From Verrucomicrobiota bacterium (GTDB lineage: Bacteria > Verrucomicrobiota > Verrucomicrobiia > Opitutales > Opitutaceae): a stretch of 64,000 nucleotides of DNA. A program made the position numbers and the translations under genes. Below the pieces are notes generated by a model. That model was not told the DNA's origin. It was given only the letters and a program-made list of their open reading frames with translations, and ran no database searches. Shown here piece after piece: positions 34,589 through 43,350 of the stretch (position 1 is its first letter; every line of letters starts with the position of its first letter). The stretch is taken from assembly GCA_023416735.1 (NCBI GenBank), contig JAEZGX010000030.1, positions 62,001 to 126,000 on the forward strand, written 5' to 3'.

Positions 34589-37342
34589 TCAACTTGCCTG
34601 CGCTCGCACCGTCCCGACCGTCGCTAACAGGGGAGCGACAAATCGAAACCGACCCGACCCCAATTCGATCGCCACGCCGCCGTCTTCCGATCGGACACCG
34701 TCAACGCCTTCCACGTGGCCGAGTTCCCTGTCGCCTTCGCGCACGAGCGCCGGATCTTCCACCGGCAGATAAACCGTCGCGCACGTATTCGGCGGCACCG
34801 ACACCGCCAATTCCAGCCGGTCCTGCGCCTTCTTCCACGCCACGGAAATACTTCCTCGCACACTGTGGTAACTGCCCTCCGCCGCCGTGAGTTCCCGACT
34901 ATCCAGCAATCCCGGCCGCACGACGAAGCGCTTAAAACCGGCCACGTTCGGATCTGCTCGCAAGCCGACGACGCCGTGTAGAAACCACGCGCCCACGAAC
35001 AGAAACGAACTGTGCAACAAGGAATCCGCGCGCGCATTCCACGTCTCCCAAAACGTCGTCGCTCCGCTCCTGAGCATCGCGCCCCACCCCGGCGGATCCA
35101 CGCGGTTCACCATCGCATGGATCAGGTCGTCCCTCCCCGCTTCCATCAACAGCTGAAAGAGCATCGCGCCACCCGTAATGCCCGCGTGGATATGCCCGCC
35201 TCGCGCCACCAGGATTTCGTGCTCGAGCCGCTTCCACACCGCATCACGCAGCCCGGCTGGCGGCACCCCGGTGAGCAGCGCAATCGCGAGATACGCTTGG
35301 AATCCGTTCACATAGCTCGCGTCAGAGGGATTGAAGAACTGCGCATGCACCGCCGTCCGCACTTCGTTCGCCCTCCGGTTCCACGCCTCTGCCAAATCCG
35401 GCCGCCCAATGATGCCCGCGATCCTCGCCCCCGTATCCAAATTATAGATCCAGCAGCAATTGTTGAAGAAGAGCGTTTCGCGCGTGTCGCCATTTACGTC
35501 CTGGGCGTCCGGCCACATCCAGTCGCCGAGAAAATCCCACAATCCGCCATATCGCTCCAGCAGCGTTCCCTCTGACTTGGTCTCCAGAAACGCCAGCCAT
35601 CGCTCGATCGTCGAAAAATTCGCGCGCAGGATGCGTTCGTCTCCATACCGCCGATACACTTCCCACGGAAGATAAACGCAAAATCCGCTCCACGCCGGCC
35701 CGCCTCCTCCCCAGTAGGTCGGCGCCGTGTAGGGCAGATTCCCCTCCTCATGACCATCTGCTCCGGCCTGTCCCGCCGGGATGCCGATGCCCCAGGTAGG
35801 CATCCGCCCTTGCACGTCGCGCCAGTCCTCCGACCACTTCGTATAAAAAGCGCCCAGCCCGAAAGCGCTCAGCCCCGTCAGGGTCGTCGCATACGCATCG
35901 CCTCCGTAGCCCATTCGTTCGCGATGCGGACAATCGACGACATAACCGCCGAGCGTCAGGTTCTCGAACGTCCATCTCGCCGTCTCGTAGATGTCGCTCA
36001 ACAACGGCACCGAGCACGAAAAACCCGCGGCGTCCGCATACGCAGGACGCACAAGCCAGCCGCGGAGATCCTCGAGCCGCGGCGCCTGCCGCAGCCCGCT
36101 CACGGTGATCCACCGGCCGACCCCATAATTGAAACGATTGCGAAACACACCTTCCCCCGCAGGCCCCACAATATACGCGCTGCGCAGGCCGTGCGTCATC
36201 GGCCTGTCATGCCGTTCTGAATACTGGATCTCGATGCGATCCCCCGGCCTTCCGCGCACCGCCAATTCGATCCAACCGGAAAAATTACGGCGCAGGTCGA
36301 AACGAAACGAATCGCCCAGCCGCTGCACCGCAACCGGCTTCAGTTCCTCGACTCGTTCGTTCGGCTCCGCATTGTCCGCCGACACAATCAGCTTCGGCGC
36401 AAATTCCACCGCCGGACACCAGCCCGTATCATCGAGCGTGTCCTCGCACCAGTTCGGCACTTCCTTGTTCGCGTCGTAAAGCTCACCGCCGAAATCCCTG
36501 AAATCCCACGACCCGATTAACCGGCTGGGACTCGGATGGGTTTTCCACGTCGCATCCGTGATCACACGCCGCACGTCTTCACCTTCGCACTCGATGTCGA
36601 ACTGCCCGAGCACGATCGGCGCCCGCGGTTTGTCCGGCGTGACGAACTTCGAAAAGATCGACCATCCCGTCCCGAGCCAGATCCCGATCACGTTGCGCCC
36701 CGCGCGCAGCAAAGGAGCTATCTCATACGCGACATAGCGCGCGCGCTTGGAGTTGTCGGTGACATTCGGCACGAGCACCGCCGCACTCGCCTTCACCCCA
36801 TTGACGTAGAGTTCGTGAAACCCGACCGACGCGACAAACGCCGTCGCCCGGACCGGCCGCGCCTCGAGTTCGAAGGTCCGCCGCAGCCAGGGGTCCCACA
36901 ATGTGTTCGCGCAGGGTTTTCCCAGTTCGTGTTTTTCCAGCGACTCGCCCGTGCCGATCCATTTCGCCTCCCACTCGCGCGCATCGATCAACCCCATCGT
37001 CCAAATCGCCAGCTCGCTCCACTCCGACCATTCGCCGTCTTGATCTCGGCTCCTCACGCACCACCAGCAACGTTGGCGTGACCGCAGCAGCTTCCCCGCA
37101 TACTCGACGTGCGTCGTCTCACTCGACGCAATCTCACCCGAGTCCCAGAGATCTGCCTCGGCCGGCGTCAACCACTCTGCCGCCGAAGCGACGAGAATCT
37201 GCGCCGCCGCTTGCCGCAGGCCTCGCGCGTCCGGCGAGAGCGCAATCAGCTCCCAACTGAGCCGCGGCGCCGCCGTGTCTATGCCCAGCGGATCGATGCG
37301 ATATTCCGTGCGCAGGCCGCACGGCCGAAAGGCAGCGGGCAT
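34589..37342 (-). CDS. GH78 alpha-L-rhamnosidase family enzyme
   Basis: Inverting hydrolase releasing terminal alpha-L-rhamnose, 917 residues, no signal peptide and so predicted cytoplasmic. Domain order is that of GH78: N-terminal Ig-like domain (RLSWELIALSPDARGLRQAAAQILVA), beta-sandwich domains with ARYVAYEIAPLLRAGRNVIGIWLGTGW, an (alpha/alpha)6 barrel with DCPHRERMGYGGDA (acidic catalytic cluster region) and C-terminal sandwich (FVVRPGLLD). Start ATG 37342 was chosen because it follows the TGA of the upstream GH36-like gene by one base, a coupled pair; the longer frame overlaps that gene. Confidence 0.93.
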   Translation of the reverse strand: MPAAFRPCGLRTEYRIDPLGIDTAAPRLSWELIALSPDARGLRQAAAQILVASAAEWLTPAEADLWDSGEIASSETTHVEYAGKLLRSRQRCWWCVRSRDQDGEWSEWSELAIWTMGLIDAREWEAKWIGTGESLEKHELGKPCANTLWDPWLRRTFELEARPVRATAFVASVGFHELYVNGVKASAAVLVPNVTDNSKRARYVAYEIAPLLRAGRNVIGIWLGTGWSIFSKFVTPDKPRAPIVLGQFDIECEGEDVRRVITDATWKTHPSPSRLIGSWDFRDFGGELYDANKEVPNWCEDTLDDTGWCPAVEFAPKLIVSADNAEPNERVEELKPVAVQRLGDSFRFDLRRNFSGWIELAVRGRPGDRIEIQYSERHDRPMTHGLRSAYIVGPAGEGVFRNRFNYGVGRWITVSGLRQAPRLEDLRGWLVRPAYADAAGFSCSVPLLSDIYETARWTFENLTLGGYVVDCPHRERMGYGGDAYATTLTGLSAFGLGAFYTKWSEDWRDVQGRMPTWGIGIPAGQAGADGHEEGNLPYTAPTYWGGGGPAWSGFCVYLPWEVYRRYGDERILRANFSTIERWLAFLETKSEGTLLERYGGLWDFLGDWMWPDAQDVNGDTRETLFFNNCCWIYNLDTGARIAGIIGRPDLAEAWNRRANEVRTAVHAQFFNPSDASYVNGFQAYLAIALLTGVPPAGLRDAVWKRLEHEILVARGGHIHAGITGGAMLFQLLMEAGRDDLIHAMVNRVDPPGWGAMLRSGATTFWETWNARADSLLHSSFLFVGAWFLHGVVGLRADPNVAGFKRFVVRPGLLDSRELTAAEGSYHSVRGSISVAWKKAQDRLELAVSVPPNTCATVYLPVEDPALVREGDRELGHVEGVDGVRSEDGGVAIELGSGRFRFVAPLLATVGTVRAQAS

Positions 37343-37343
37343 G

Positions 37344-39041
37344 TCAGGAAATTGAATACACCTCGGCCGCGAGTTGCACCGGCGCGGATTCCGTCGTGGA
37401 GCACGCAATGTTCAACAACCCCGCGGGCGCAGTTTGGGACAACGAAATCTCACCCACCGCCCACGACAGTCCGCTCCAGATCGCGAGGTCGTAGTTGACC
37501 CGCACCGGAATCGTCCGCGCACCTTGTCGCACTTCGATCCGCAGGATCTTCGCCAGCGTCACTCCGTCCGGCGGCGGCCCGCCTGAACTGCGTAGCGCGA
37601 GCCCGCCGCGCGTTTGACGCACGCTCACCCGCAGCGTCAGGCCGTTCGACGGCCGTTCGATGTTCGCGACGATCGTGTTCCCACCCGCCGCCTCGAACTC
37701 CGCCGGCACGCGCTCGATCGATTGCGGAATCGTCACATCGGTCTCCTTCCCCAGCGAAAACTCCTCGCCGGCAAATCGCCCGCTCGCCACGACCGCCAGC
37801 TGCTCGGGTCCAAGCGTGATTTCACCTCCTTCGATCACTGGTTCGAAGCCCGCATCGCTGAACAGTAATCGCTCGCCTCGCGCAGGCAGCGCGACCGTCC
37901 GGTGCGTCGCCGCCGGATTCACCACCGTGAACACATCCCCGTCGGCCCCGTGCAACCAGAAACCATACGGCTCCCCCTCGCCCGGAATCGCGCCGAAGGT
38001 TGTGAGTCGCGCCGTGTGCTGCAGTTCGAAGAAGAGTTTCTGCGCCTTCGCAAACCAGCGCGCATCGGCCTCCGTCAGCAGATCGAGATTTCCATAGTAG
38101 GTGTTGGCCCAACCACCGCGCGCCAGCGAGAGCACCAGCATCCCGCGCCACGCCTGCTTTCGACGGCCGTAGCAGGTGCCCGTCGTCCCGATCATGAACC
38201 CCGAATTATCGATACGCGAAAACGGAAACCCATTCGCCTCGAAGTAGCGGACCATGTGATCCGAATAAATGTCCTTCGACCGCCAGAAATTCGCGCACGG
38301 CACGTCGGCCGGACGCGGATCGCCGCAATACACCGCATCGAACACATCCAGCCAGCGCGTATCGATCGAGCGCCGAATCGGTCCGCTCGTGCCCGCCATC
38401 GCTGGCGGCGTGCCTGATTCCATCAGTCCATTATAGGCGAGGAGTTTCACCTCCGGATTTCGCTCGCGAAATAGATGCAGCGCCGTGCGCAACGCCTCCG
38501 CGTTCCGCCGCCGAATCTCGCTTGGCAGACACGCGCGCTGAATTTCCAGCGGCGCGGCATCGAGATCCGCGAAATCGAATTTAAACAGCCGAATCCCTCG
38601 GTCCACCCACTCCTGCAGGACGGCCATGAAATCCGGCATGAATCCACCGTGAAACATGCACGCGCTCTCGCCGTTCGGCGTGAGTGAATCGCGCCACGCC
38701 GGCACGGCGTTGAGGTGTTGGAAGATCGGCGTCGCGAGCGCGTTCGTCGCCACCCACAAGCCCGGCAGCACGCCGTTGTCGTGACACGCCTTGATCCAGC
38801 GCTCGCCGCCCGACGGGCTCCAGTAGCGGCGATCCCACGTCCGATAGCCGCCATCCGGATCGAACCAGAAACAATCCATCAGATAGTAATCCATTCGCAC
38901 GCCGTGGCGTTTTAGTCGCAGCAGATGTTCGAGCTGCGCCATCGCGAGCTCTTCGGTCAACGGCACCGCGTCCGACAACAAATCGTAGGCGGCCCAGTTG
39001 ATATAGATGGAAACAGGCTCGGAAAATCCGGGAGAAGACAT
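37344..39041 (-). CDS. GH36/GH27-like alpha-galactosidase-type hydrolase
   Basis: A 565-residue TIM-barrel glycoside hydrolase of the clan GH-D type. Key segments: VRMDYYLMDCFWFDPDGGYRTWD at an early barrel strand, RLFKFDFADLDA with the likely nucleophile Asp, and AMAGTSGPIRRSIDTRW; a C-terminal beta domain follows (HRTVALPARGERLLFSDAG). It lacks a signal peptide, so it is predicted to act on imported oligosaccharides. Specificity may be alpha-galactoside or a related linkage. First gene of the GH36-like/GH78 operon, with a TCATT-CC-GGTGA palindrome 91 bases upstream. Confidence 0.78.
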   Translation of the reverse strand: MSSPGFSEPVSIYINWAAYDLLSDAVPLTEELAMAQLEHLLRLKRHGVRMDYYLMDCFWFDPDGGYRTWDRRYWSPSGGERWIKACHDNGVLPGLWVATNALATPIFQHLNAVPAWRDSLTPNGESACMFHGGFMPDFMAVLQEWVDRGIRLFKFDFADLDAAPLEIQRACLPSEIRRRNAEALRTALHLFRERNPEVKLLAYNGLMESGTPPAMAGTSGPIRRSIDTRWLDVFDAVYCGDPRPADVPCANFWRSKDIYSDHMVRYFEANGFPFSRIDNSGFMIGTTGTCYGRRKQAWRGMLVLSLARGGWANTYYGNLDLLTEADARWFAKAQKLFFELQHTARLTTFGAIPGEGEPYGFWLHGADGDVFTVVNPAATHRTVALPARGERLLFSDAGFEPVIEGGEITLGPEQLAVVASGRFAGEEFSLGKETDVTIPQSIERVPAEFEAAGGNTIVANIERPSNGLTLRVSVRQTRGGLALRSSGGPPPDGVTLAKILRIEVRQGARTIPVRVNYDLAIWSGLSWAVGEISLSQTAPAGLLNIACSTTESAPVQLAAEVYSIS

Positions 39042-39131
39042 GGCAGCAAGGACACCGCCCCACACTTCGCGCGGCGGTGACACGCCGCACCTCTCGCACG
39101 CAGCCCGCGGCTCGCGCAACCGGCACTCCGG

Positions 39132-39143
39132 TCATTCCGGTGA
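39132..39143. promoter_or_regulatory. Candidate LacI-type operator B
   Basis: TCATT-CC-GGTGA, two mismatches from the perfect palindrome, in the 261-base divergent region between the GH36-like gene (start 39041, minus) and the secreted GH5-like gene (start 39303, plus). One site could control both promoters. Confidence 0.5.
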
Positions 39144-39302
39144 GCGCGACAACATCCCGCTTCGTTCCCCCGAAAGCCGCTGTCACCTGTGTGAGGAACG
39201 AGGCGTTTGCGAGCGTCGCACGTAATTCCAGCTTCCCCGCACCCCACCGCGTCTCGCCTCCGCCTCGGAGTGGACGTTCCCCCGTAACCCGAAACTGGAT
39301 AC

Positions 39303-42011
39303 ATGAAAACCGCCCCCGCCGCACGCGCTTTGCGCCGCCTCGTCTCGTTCGGCGCGACCTTTCTCGTCGCTGCCTCCGCCTTCGCCGCTCCGTTCGCCAA
39401 CTTCATCACCCGGTCCGGTGACAAGCTGATGGATGGCTCCACCGAACTCCGGTTCGTCTCCACCAACATGCCGGATGTGCTGCAGATCATCACCAACAAG
39501 CCGTTCGACTCGACGAACTTCGTCCGCCTGCCGGACAGCTACGAGCTACGCGACGCCGTCGTGACCGTGAAGCAACTCGGCGGCCAGGTCATGCGCACGT
39601 TCTCCATCACCGCCAAGAACGGCAGCAGCGCCGAGCACATGTTCAACGTGTCGTCGAATCCTGTGGTGCCCAACGAGACCGCGCTGCGCGTGCTCGATAA
39701 GCTGCTGCAGATCTGCAACGAGGAAAACATCCGCGTCTACATTCCGCTCATCGCCTACTCCAATGCGAATCGCGGCGACCCCGACACCTACGGCACCAAC
39801 TTCTGGACCGTCGGCAGCGCGACGAATCTCAAGTTCAAGAACATGGTCAGCCAGCTGCTGAACCGCACGAACTTCTACACCGGCGTCCAATACAAAAACG
39901 ACAAGGCCATCCTCGGCTGGCAGAGCGGCAACGAGCTCGTCATCGGCACCGACGCCACCAAGCAGGCCTGGCTCCACGACATCGCCGCGTATGTGAAGGG
40001 CATCGATGGCAACCATCTCTTCATGGACGGCCGCAATCGCCCCGACGACATCTACAACAACTACTCCGGTTTCTTCAGCGACGCGAACATCGACGTCGTC
40101 TGCTATCACACCTACGTCAACCTGTCCGCGTTCAACACGCCCGCCTCCACCCTGCAGGCGATGCGCGCTTACACGCAGGGCAAGCGCCCGCTCGTCGTCA
40201 GCGAAATCGCGATGTATACGACCGAATCCGCGCTGACCGCCTTCATCAACGAGCAGATCGCGAACGGCACCAGCGGCTCCAACTGGTGGGGCCATCGTTT
40301 CCGCAATCGCGACGGCGGCTTCTACCGCCACTCCGACAATGGCTCGCTCTTCGAGGATCTCAACTGGCCCGGTTTTCCCGGCACGAGTGCCTACCTCTCC
40401 GACATCGCCAAGGCGCTCAGCCTGCAAAACATCCTCGCGAACGGCGCCTATCAGATTCGAGGTCTCACCCGCCCGCCGCTGCCGGTTCCCGCCGCGCCCA
40501 CGCTGCTCTCCATCCCCGACGTCGGTCATATCTCATGGGAAGGCTCCACCGGCGCGCAATCGTTCGACATCTCGCGCGCCACGAGCGCGTCCGGTCCGTG
40601 GACCGTCATCAAGTCCGACTACTACGACAACCTCGTGAACTGCGACTCGTTGTTCTGCGACGACTCCGCGGTCGCCGGCTCAACCTACTACTATCGCGTG
40701 GTCGCGAAAAACAGCTCCGGCTCCTCCTCGCCTTCGAATGTCGTCGGGCCCGTTACCGTGAGCTCCAACTGGCTCGTCGACGATCTCTTCGACTTATCCC
40801 GCGTCGCCTCGTCCGCGAACGTTCAGGTCAAGAAGGGCTACAACCACTACAACTATCAAAACGACCTAGCGGTGCTGACTCGCTCCAACACCAGCTCGGC
40901 CAGCACCGTCACGTATCAGGTCGGCGGACACATCAAATCGGTGATCGCTTACCTGCATCACAGCACGACGAACCCAACGTTCCAGGTTTCGACGAACGGC
41001 TCGTCGTTCACGACCATCACTGCGACCCCGACGTCCTATGGCACGCGCAAGCTTTTCGCGGCCGGTCTCTCGCCTTCGTCGGGCTATCGTTACCTCCGGA
41101 TTCAACTGAACACCGCAACGACGACCGAGGCGATTGGCCGCGTCGAAATCGAATACGACCAAACCGTCCCCCCGCCGCCATCGTCGATCACGTTCGAAGC
41201 TGAAGCGCTCACCCGCACGAGCAGCGGTGCCACCACGTCGGTTGAATCCGATGCACCCGCCAGCGGCGGGCAATGGGTGAAGCTCAACTCCACCGCCGCC
41301 GGCCAGTATGTCCAATACACCACGCCGAGCATTCCCGCGGGCACGTATCAGCTCCAATACCGCTACAAAACGTCCAGCGCTCGCGGCCGCCACAATGTCA
41401 CGCTCGACGGCACTGCCATCGGAAGCACCGTCGACGAATACGCCGCCGGTTCCTCCGTCTACGTCACCGTCACGCTCGGCACGCGCACGTTTTCGTCGTC
41501 CGGCACACACACGATCCGTCTCACGGTTTCCGGCGCGAACTCGTCCTCGACCGGATTCCTGCTCGGCTCCGACTCCTTCACCTTCGCTCCGGCCGCCTCC
41601 ACCGTCACATTGGAAGCCGAAGGCCTGGCCCGCACAAGCAGCGGCGCGACCACGTCGGTGGAATCCGATGCACCTGCGAGCGGCGGACAATGGGTGAAGC
41701 TCAACTCCACCGCCGCCGGCCAGTATGTCCAATACACAACGCCGAGCATTCCCGCGGGCACCTATCAGCTTCAATACCGCTACAAAACGTCCAGCGCACG
41801 CGGCCGTCACAATGTCACGCTTGACGGCACCGCGATCGGAAGCACTGTCGACGAATACGCCGCCGGCTCCTCCGTTTACGTCACGGTCACGCTCGGCACG
41901 CGCACGTTCTCGTCGTCCGGCACGCACACCATTCGTCTCACGGTTTCCGGGGCGAACTCGTCCTCGACCGGATTCCTGCTCGGCTCCGACCGCTTCGTGT
42001 TCACGCCCTGA
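39303..42011 (+). CDS. Secreted GH5-like endo-glycosidase with FnIII-like and two tandem CBM6/35-like modules
   Basis: A 902-residue exported enzyme. Signal peptide to about residue 28 (LVAASAFAAP); a TIM-barrel catalytic domain (about 30-400) with acid/base Glu211 in QSGNELVIG and nucleophile Glu301 in VVSEIAM, the clan GH-A arrangement seen in beta-mannanases; a FnIII-like region (about 395-480); an unassigned discoidin-like sandwich (about 480-620); then two beta-sandwich carbohydrate-binding repeats (about 628-764 and 767-902) of 139-residue period that share 120 identical residues. A secreted polysaccharide endo-hydrolase is likely; mannan is one possibility. Its stop overlaps the convergent lacI end. 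Confidence 0.85.
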   Translation: MKTAPAARALRRLVSFGATFLVAASAFAAPFANFITRSGDKLMDGSTELRFVSTNMPDVLQIITNKPFDSTNFVRLPDSYELRDAVVTVKQLGGQVMRTFSITAKNGSSAEHMFNVSSNPVVPNETALRVLDKLLQICNEENIRVYIPLIAYSNANRGDPDTYGTNFWTVGSATNLKFKNMVSQLLNRTNFYTGVQYKNDKAILGWQSGNELVIGTDATKQAWLHDIAAYVKGIDGNHLFMDGRNRPDDIYNNYSGFFSDANIDVVCYHTYVNLSAFNTPASTLQAMRAYTQGKRPLVVSEIAMYTTESALTAFINEQIANGTSGSNWWGHRFRNRDGGFYRHSDNGSLFEDLNWPGFPGTSAYLSDIAKALSLQNILANGAYQIRGLTRPPLPVPAAPTLLSIPDVGHISWEGSTGAQSFDISRATSASGPWTVIKSDYYDNLVNCDSLFCDDSAVAGSTYYYRVVAKNSSGSSSPSNVVGPVTVSSNWLVDDLFDLSRVASSANVQVKKGYNHYNYQNDLAVLTRSNTSSASTVTYQVGGHIKSVIAYLHHSTTNPTFQVSTNGSSFTTITATPTSYGTRKLFAAGLSPSSGYRYLRIQLNTATTTEAIGRVEIEYDQTVPPPPSSITFEAEALTRTSSGATTSVESDAPASGGQWVKLNSTAAGQYVQYTTPSIPAGTYQLQYRYKTSSARGRHNVTLDGTAIGSTVDEYAAGSSVYVTVTLGTRTFSSSGTHTIRLTVSGANSSSTGFLLGSDSFTFAPAASTVTLEAEGLARTSSGATTSVESDAPASGGQWVKLNSTAAGQYVQYTTPSIPAGTYQLQYRYKTSSARGRHNVTLDGTAIGSTVDEYAAGSSVYVTVTLGTRTFSSSGTHTIRLTVSGANSSSTGFLLGSDRFVFTP
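41188..42008 (+). repeat. Tandem duplication of a carbohydrate-binding module
   Basis: Two copies with a 417-base period (about 41188-41600 and 41605-42008). From RTSSGATTSV to FLLGSD, 120 residues are identical, while about two dozen bases differ, all at synonymous positions. This is a tandem in-frame duplication within the GH5-like gene. Confidence 0.9.
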
Positions 42012-43091
42012 CAGGACAACTTGCCCTCGGCCGCGGCGCGGCGCCCCCCCCGGGCCCCCCCCCCCGACGCGATCCGGCAACGTGCGGCCTTCGACCCAGT
42101 TCGGCTCCAGCAACAAACAGTGCTGCACCGGCGGCACGCCAAACTGGTTCTCGTGCATCTGGCTGATCACGAAATCCACCGCCGAACGCGCCACTTGCGG
42201 ATGTTGCACGCTCATCCCCGTGAACGGTTCGCTCGGCCACACGTTCAAACACGCGAATGCGATGTCCTCCGGCACCCGATAGCCTGCCTCCACCAGCCAG
42301 TGATACACGCGGTTGATGAAGCCGATGATTACATTCGGACGATGCTGTTTCACCCAGCGCAAGAACGCCGCCTTGTCGTTCGGATCGCTCTGCAAAATCG
42401 GAATGTGCCTCGCCACCGGCACGAGCTCGCTCTGCTCCACCATGCATGCTCCGAGCCGGCTGTGATCGTCGAGCGCCACCGGCGTATGCCGAAACATCGC
42501 CGCGCCAATCCTCGTATATCCGCGCGCCACCACCTGCTGCCAAACCCGCCGCGTGCCTTCGAAAATATCCGGCGCCACCACGTTGAACGGAGCGCGCGCC
42601 CACCCAAATGAACAACACACGACCGTGAACCGGTTCCACTCCGCGCCGTTCAATCGCGCATCCGCGCCCTGCGGCATATACGGCAAGATCAGCCCTTGAA
42701 TGCCGCGCGTGTAGAGCACGTTGCTCGCGCGTTCCATGCTCCGATACTCGCCGAGGTCGAATTCCATCAGCTTGTAACCTCGCTGCTGCGCCCGCTCCAC
42801 CGCCGCATCGAACTGATTGCGCTGCTGCTCATAGGCGCCCGCATCGCTGCGATCCACCAGATACGCGAGCGTCGCACCCGTCTCCGCATCGCTCCGCGCC
42901 CACCGGTGCCTGGCCAGCATCGCCAGCGCCGGATCAGGCCGGTAGCCCATGCTCTCCGCCAGCGTGCAAATCTGCCGGCGCGTCTCTTCGGGAATTCGTG
43001 GATTGCCGCTCAACGCGAGTGACACCGTCGACTTGTCGCAGCCGAAACGAACGGCGATGTCCTTGTGGGTAATCCGAAGCGACTCAGCCAT
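42001..43091 (-). CDS. LacI-family transcriptional regulator with G-tract at 3' end
   Basis: Repressor or activator with N-terminal helix-turn-helix ITHKDIAVRFGCDKSTVSLALSG (residues 7-29) and a periplasmic-binding-like effector domain, whose last family-like segment is LEPNWVEGRTLPDR. After that the coding strand has G10-CCC-G8 (42056-42065 and 42045-42052). Read literally, the frame stays open antisense through the CBM repeats down to 40866, giving an implausible 741-residue protein. A one-frame slip in the tract leads to a TGA at 42001-42003 and a normal length of about 360; that end is given here. It is divergent from a TonB receptor and probably controls the sugar genes. Confidence 0.75.
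42045..42065. repeat. C8-GGG-C10 homopolymer tract in lacI 3' end
   Basis: C8 (42045-42052), GGG, C10 (42056-42065) on the plus strand are the longest homopolymers in the window. They sit where the LacI family similarity ends and decide which reading frame ends the protein. Either a slippage-prone site or a sequencing/assembly error. Confidence 0.85.
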
Positions 43092-43151
43092 AACCGCGCG
43101 TAATCTGAGTTAAAATCGTCGTCGGGCAAACCGCCGCGCACCGCCACTCAG

Positions 43152-43163
43152 TCATCCTGATGA
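43152..43163. promoter_or_regulatory. Candidate LacI-type operator C
   Basis: TCATC-CT-GATGA, perfect 5-base arms, 61 bases upstream of the lacI start (minus strand) in the divergent region shared with the TonB receptor at 43351. Suits autoregulation. Confidence 0.65.
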
Positions 43164-43211
43164 CTCTTCGCGCCTCGGTAAAATCCCCGACAGCCCGCTC
43201 GGCTTTCCGGG

Positions 43212-43223
43212 TCATCGAGATGA
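43212..43223. promoter_or_regulatory. Candidate LacI-type operator D
   Basis: TCATC-GA-GATGA with flanking G and C extends to a 7-base-arm palindrome (GGTCATC / GATGATC nearly matched). It lies exactly 60 bases from site C, and 128 bases before the receptor start. A looser relative (TCAACCCGGGTGA, 43272-43284) lies another 60 bases on. Confidence 0.65.
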
Positions 43224-43350
43224 TCAGGCCGGCTTTTGACCGCTTCGTTCGGCCGCGACCACGTTTCGTCATCAACCCGGGTGACGCATCGCCTGAGTCG
43301 CCGCCGGGTTTCCCCGACCGCCCCAACCTCCTGAAAGGAAACCGAACCTC

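Noticed and set aside
40866..42000. In-frame extension of the LacI gene to a 741-residue protein
   Set aside because: The extra 380 residues are antisense to the CBM repeats of the GH5-like gene, repeat with the same 139-residue period, and have no fold-like composition; the extension depends on the G-tract.
43269..43284. Third palindrome-like site (TCATCAACCCGGGTGA) as a full operator
   Set aside because: Spacing and arms differ from the TCATC-NN-GATGA pattern; I keep it only as a weak relative.
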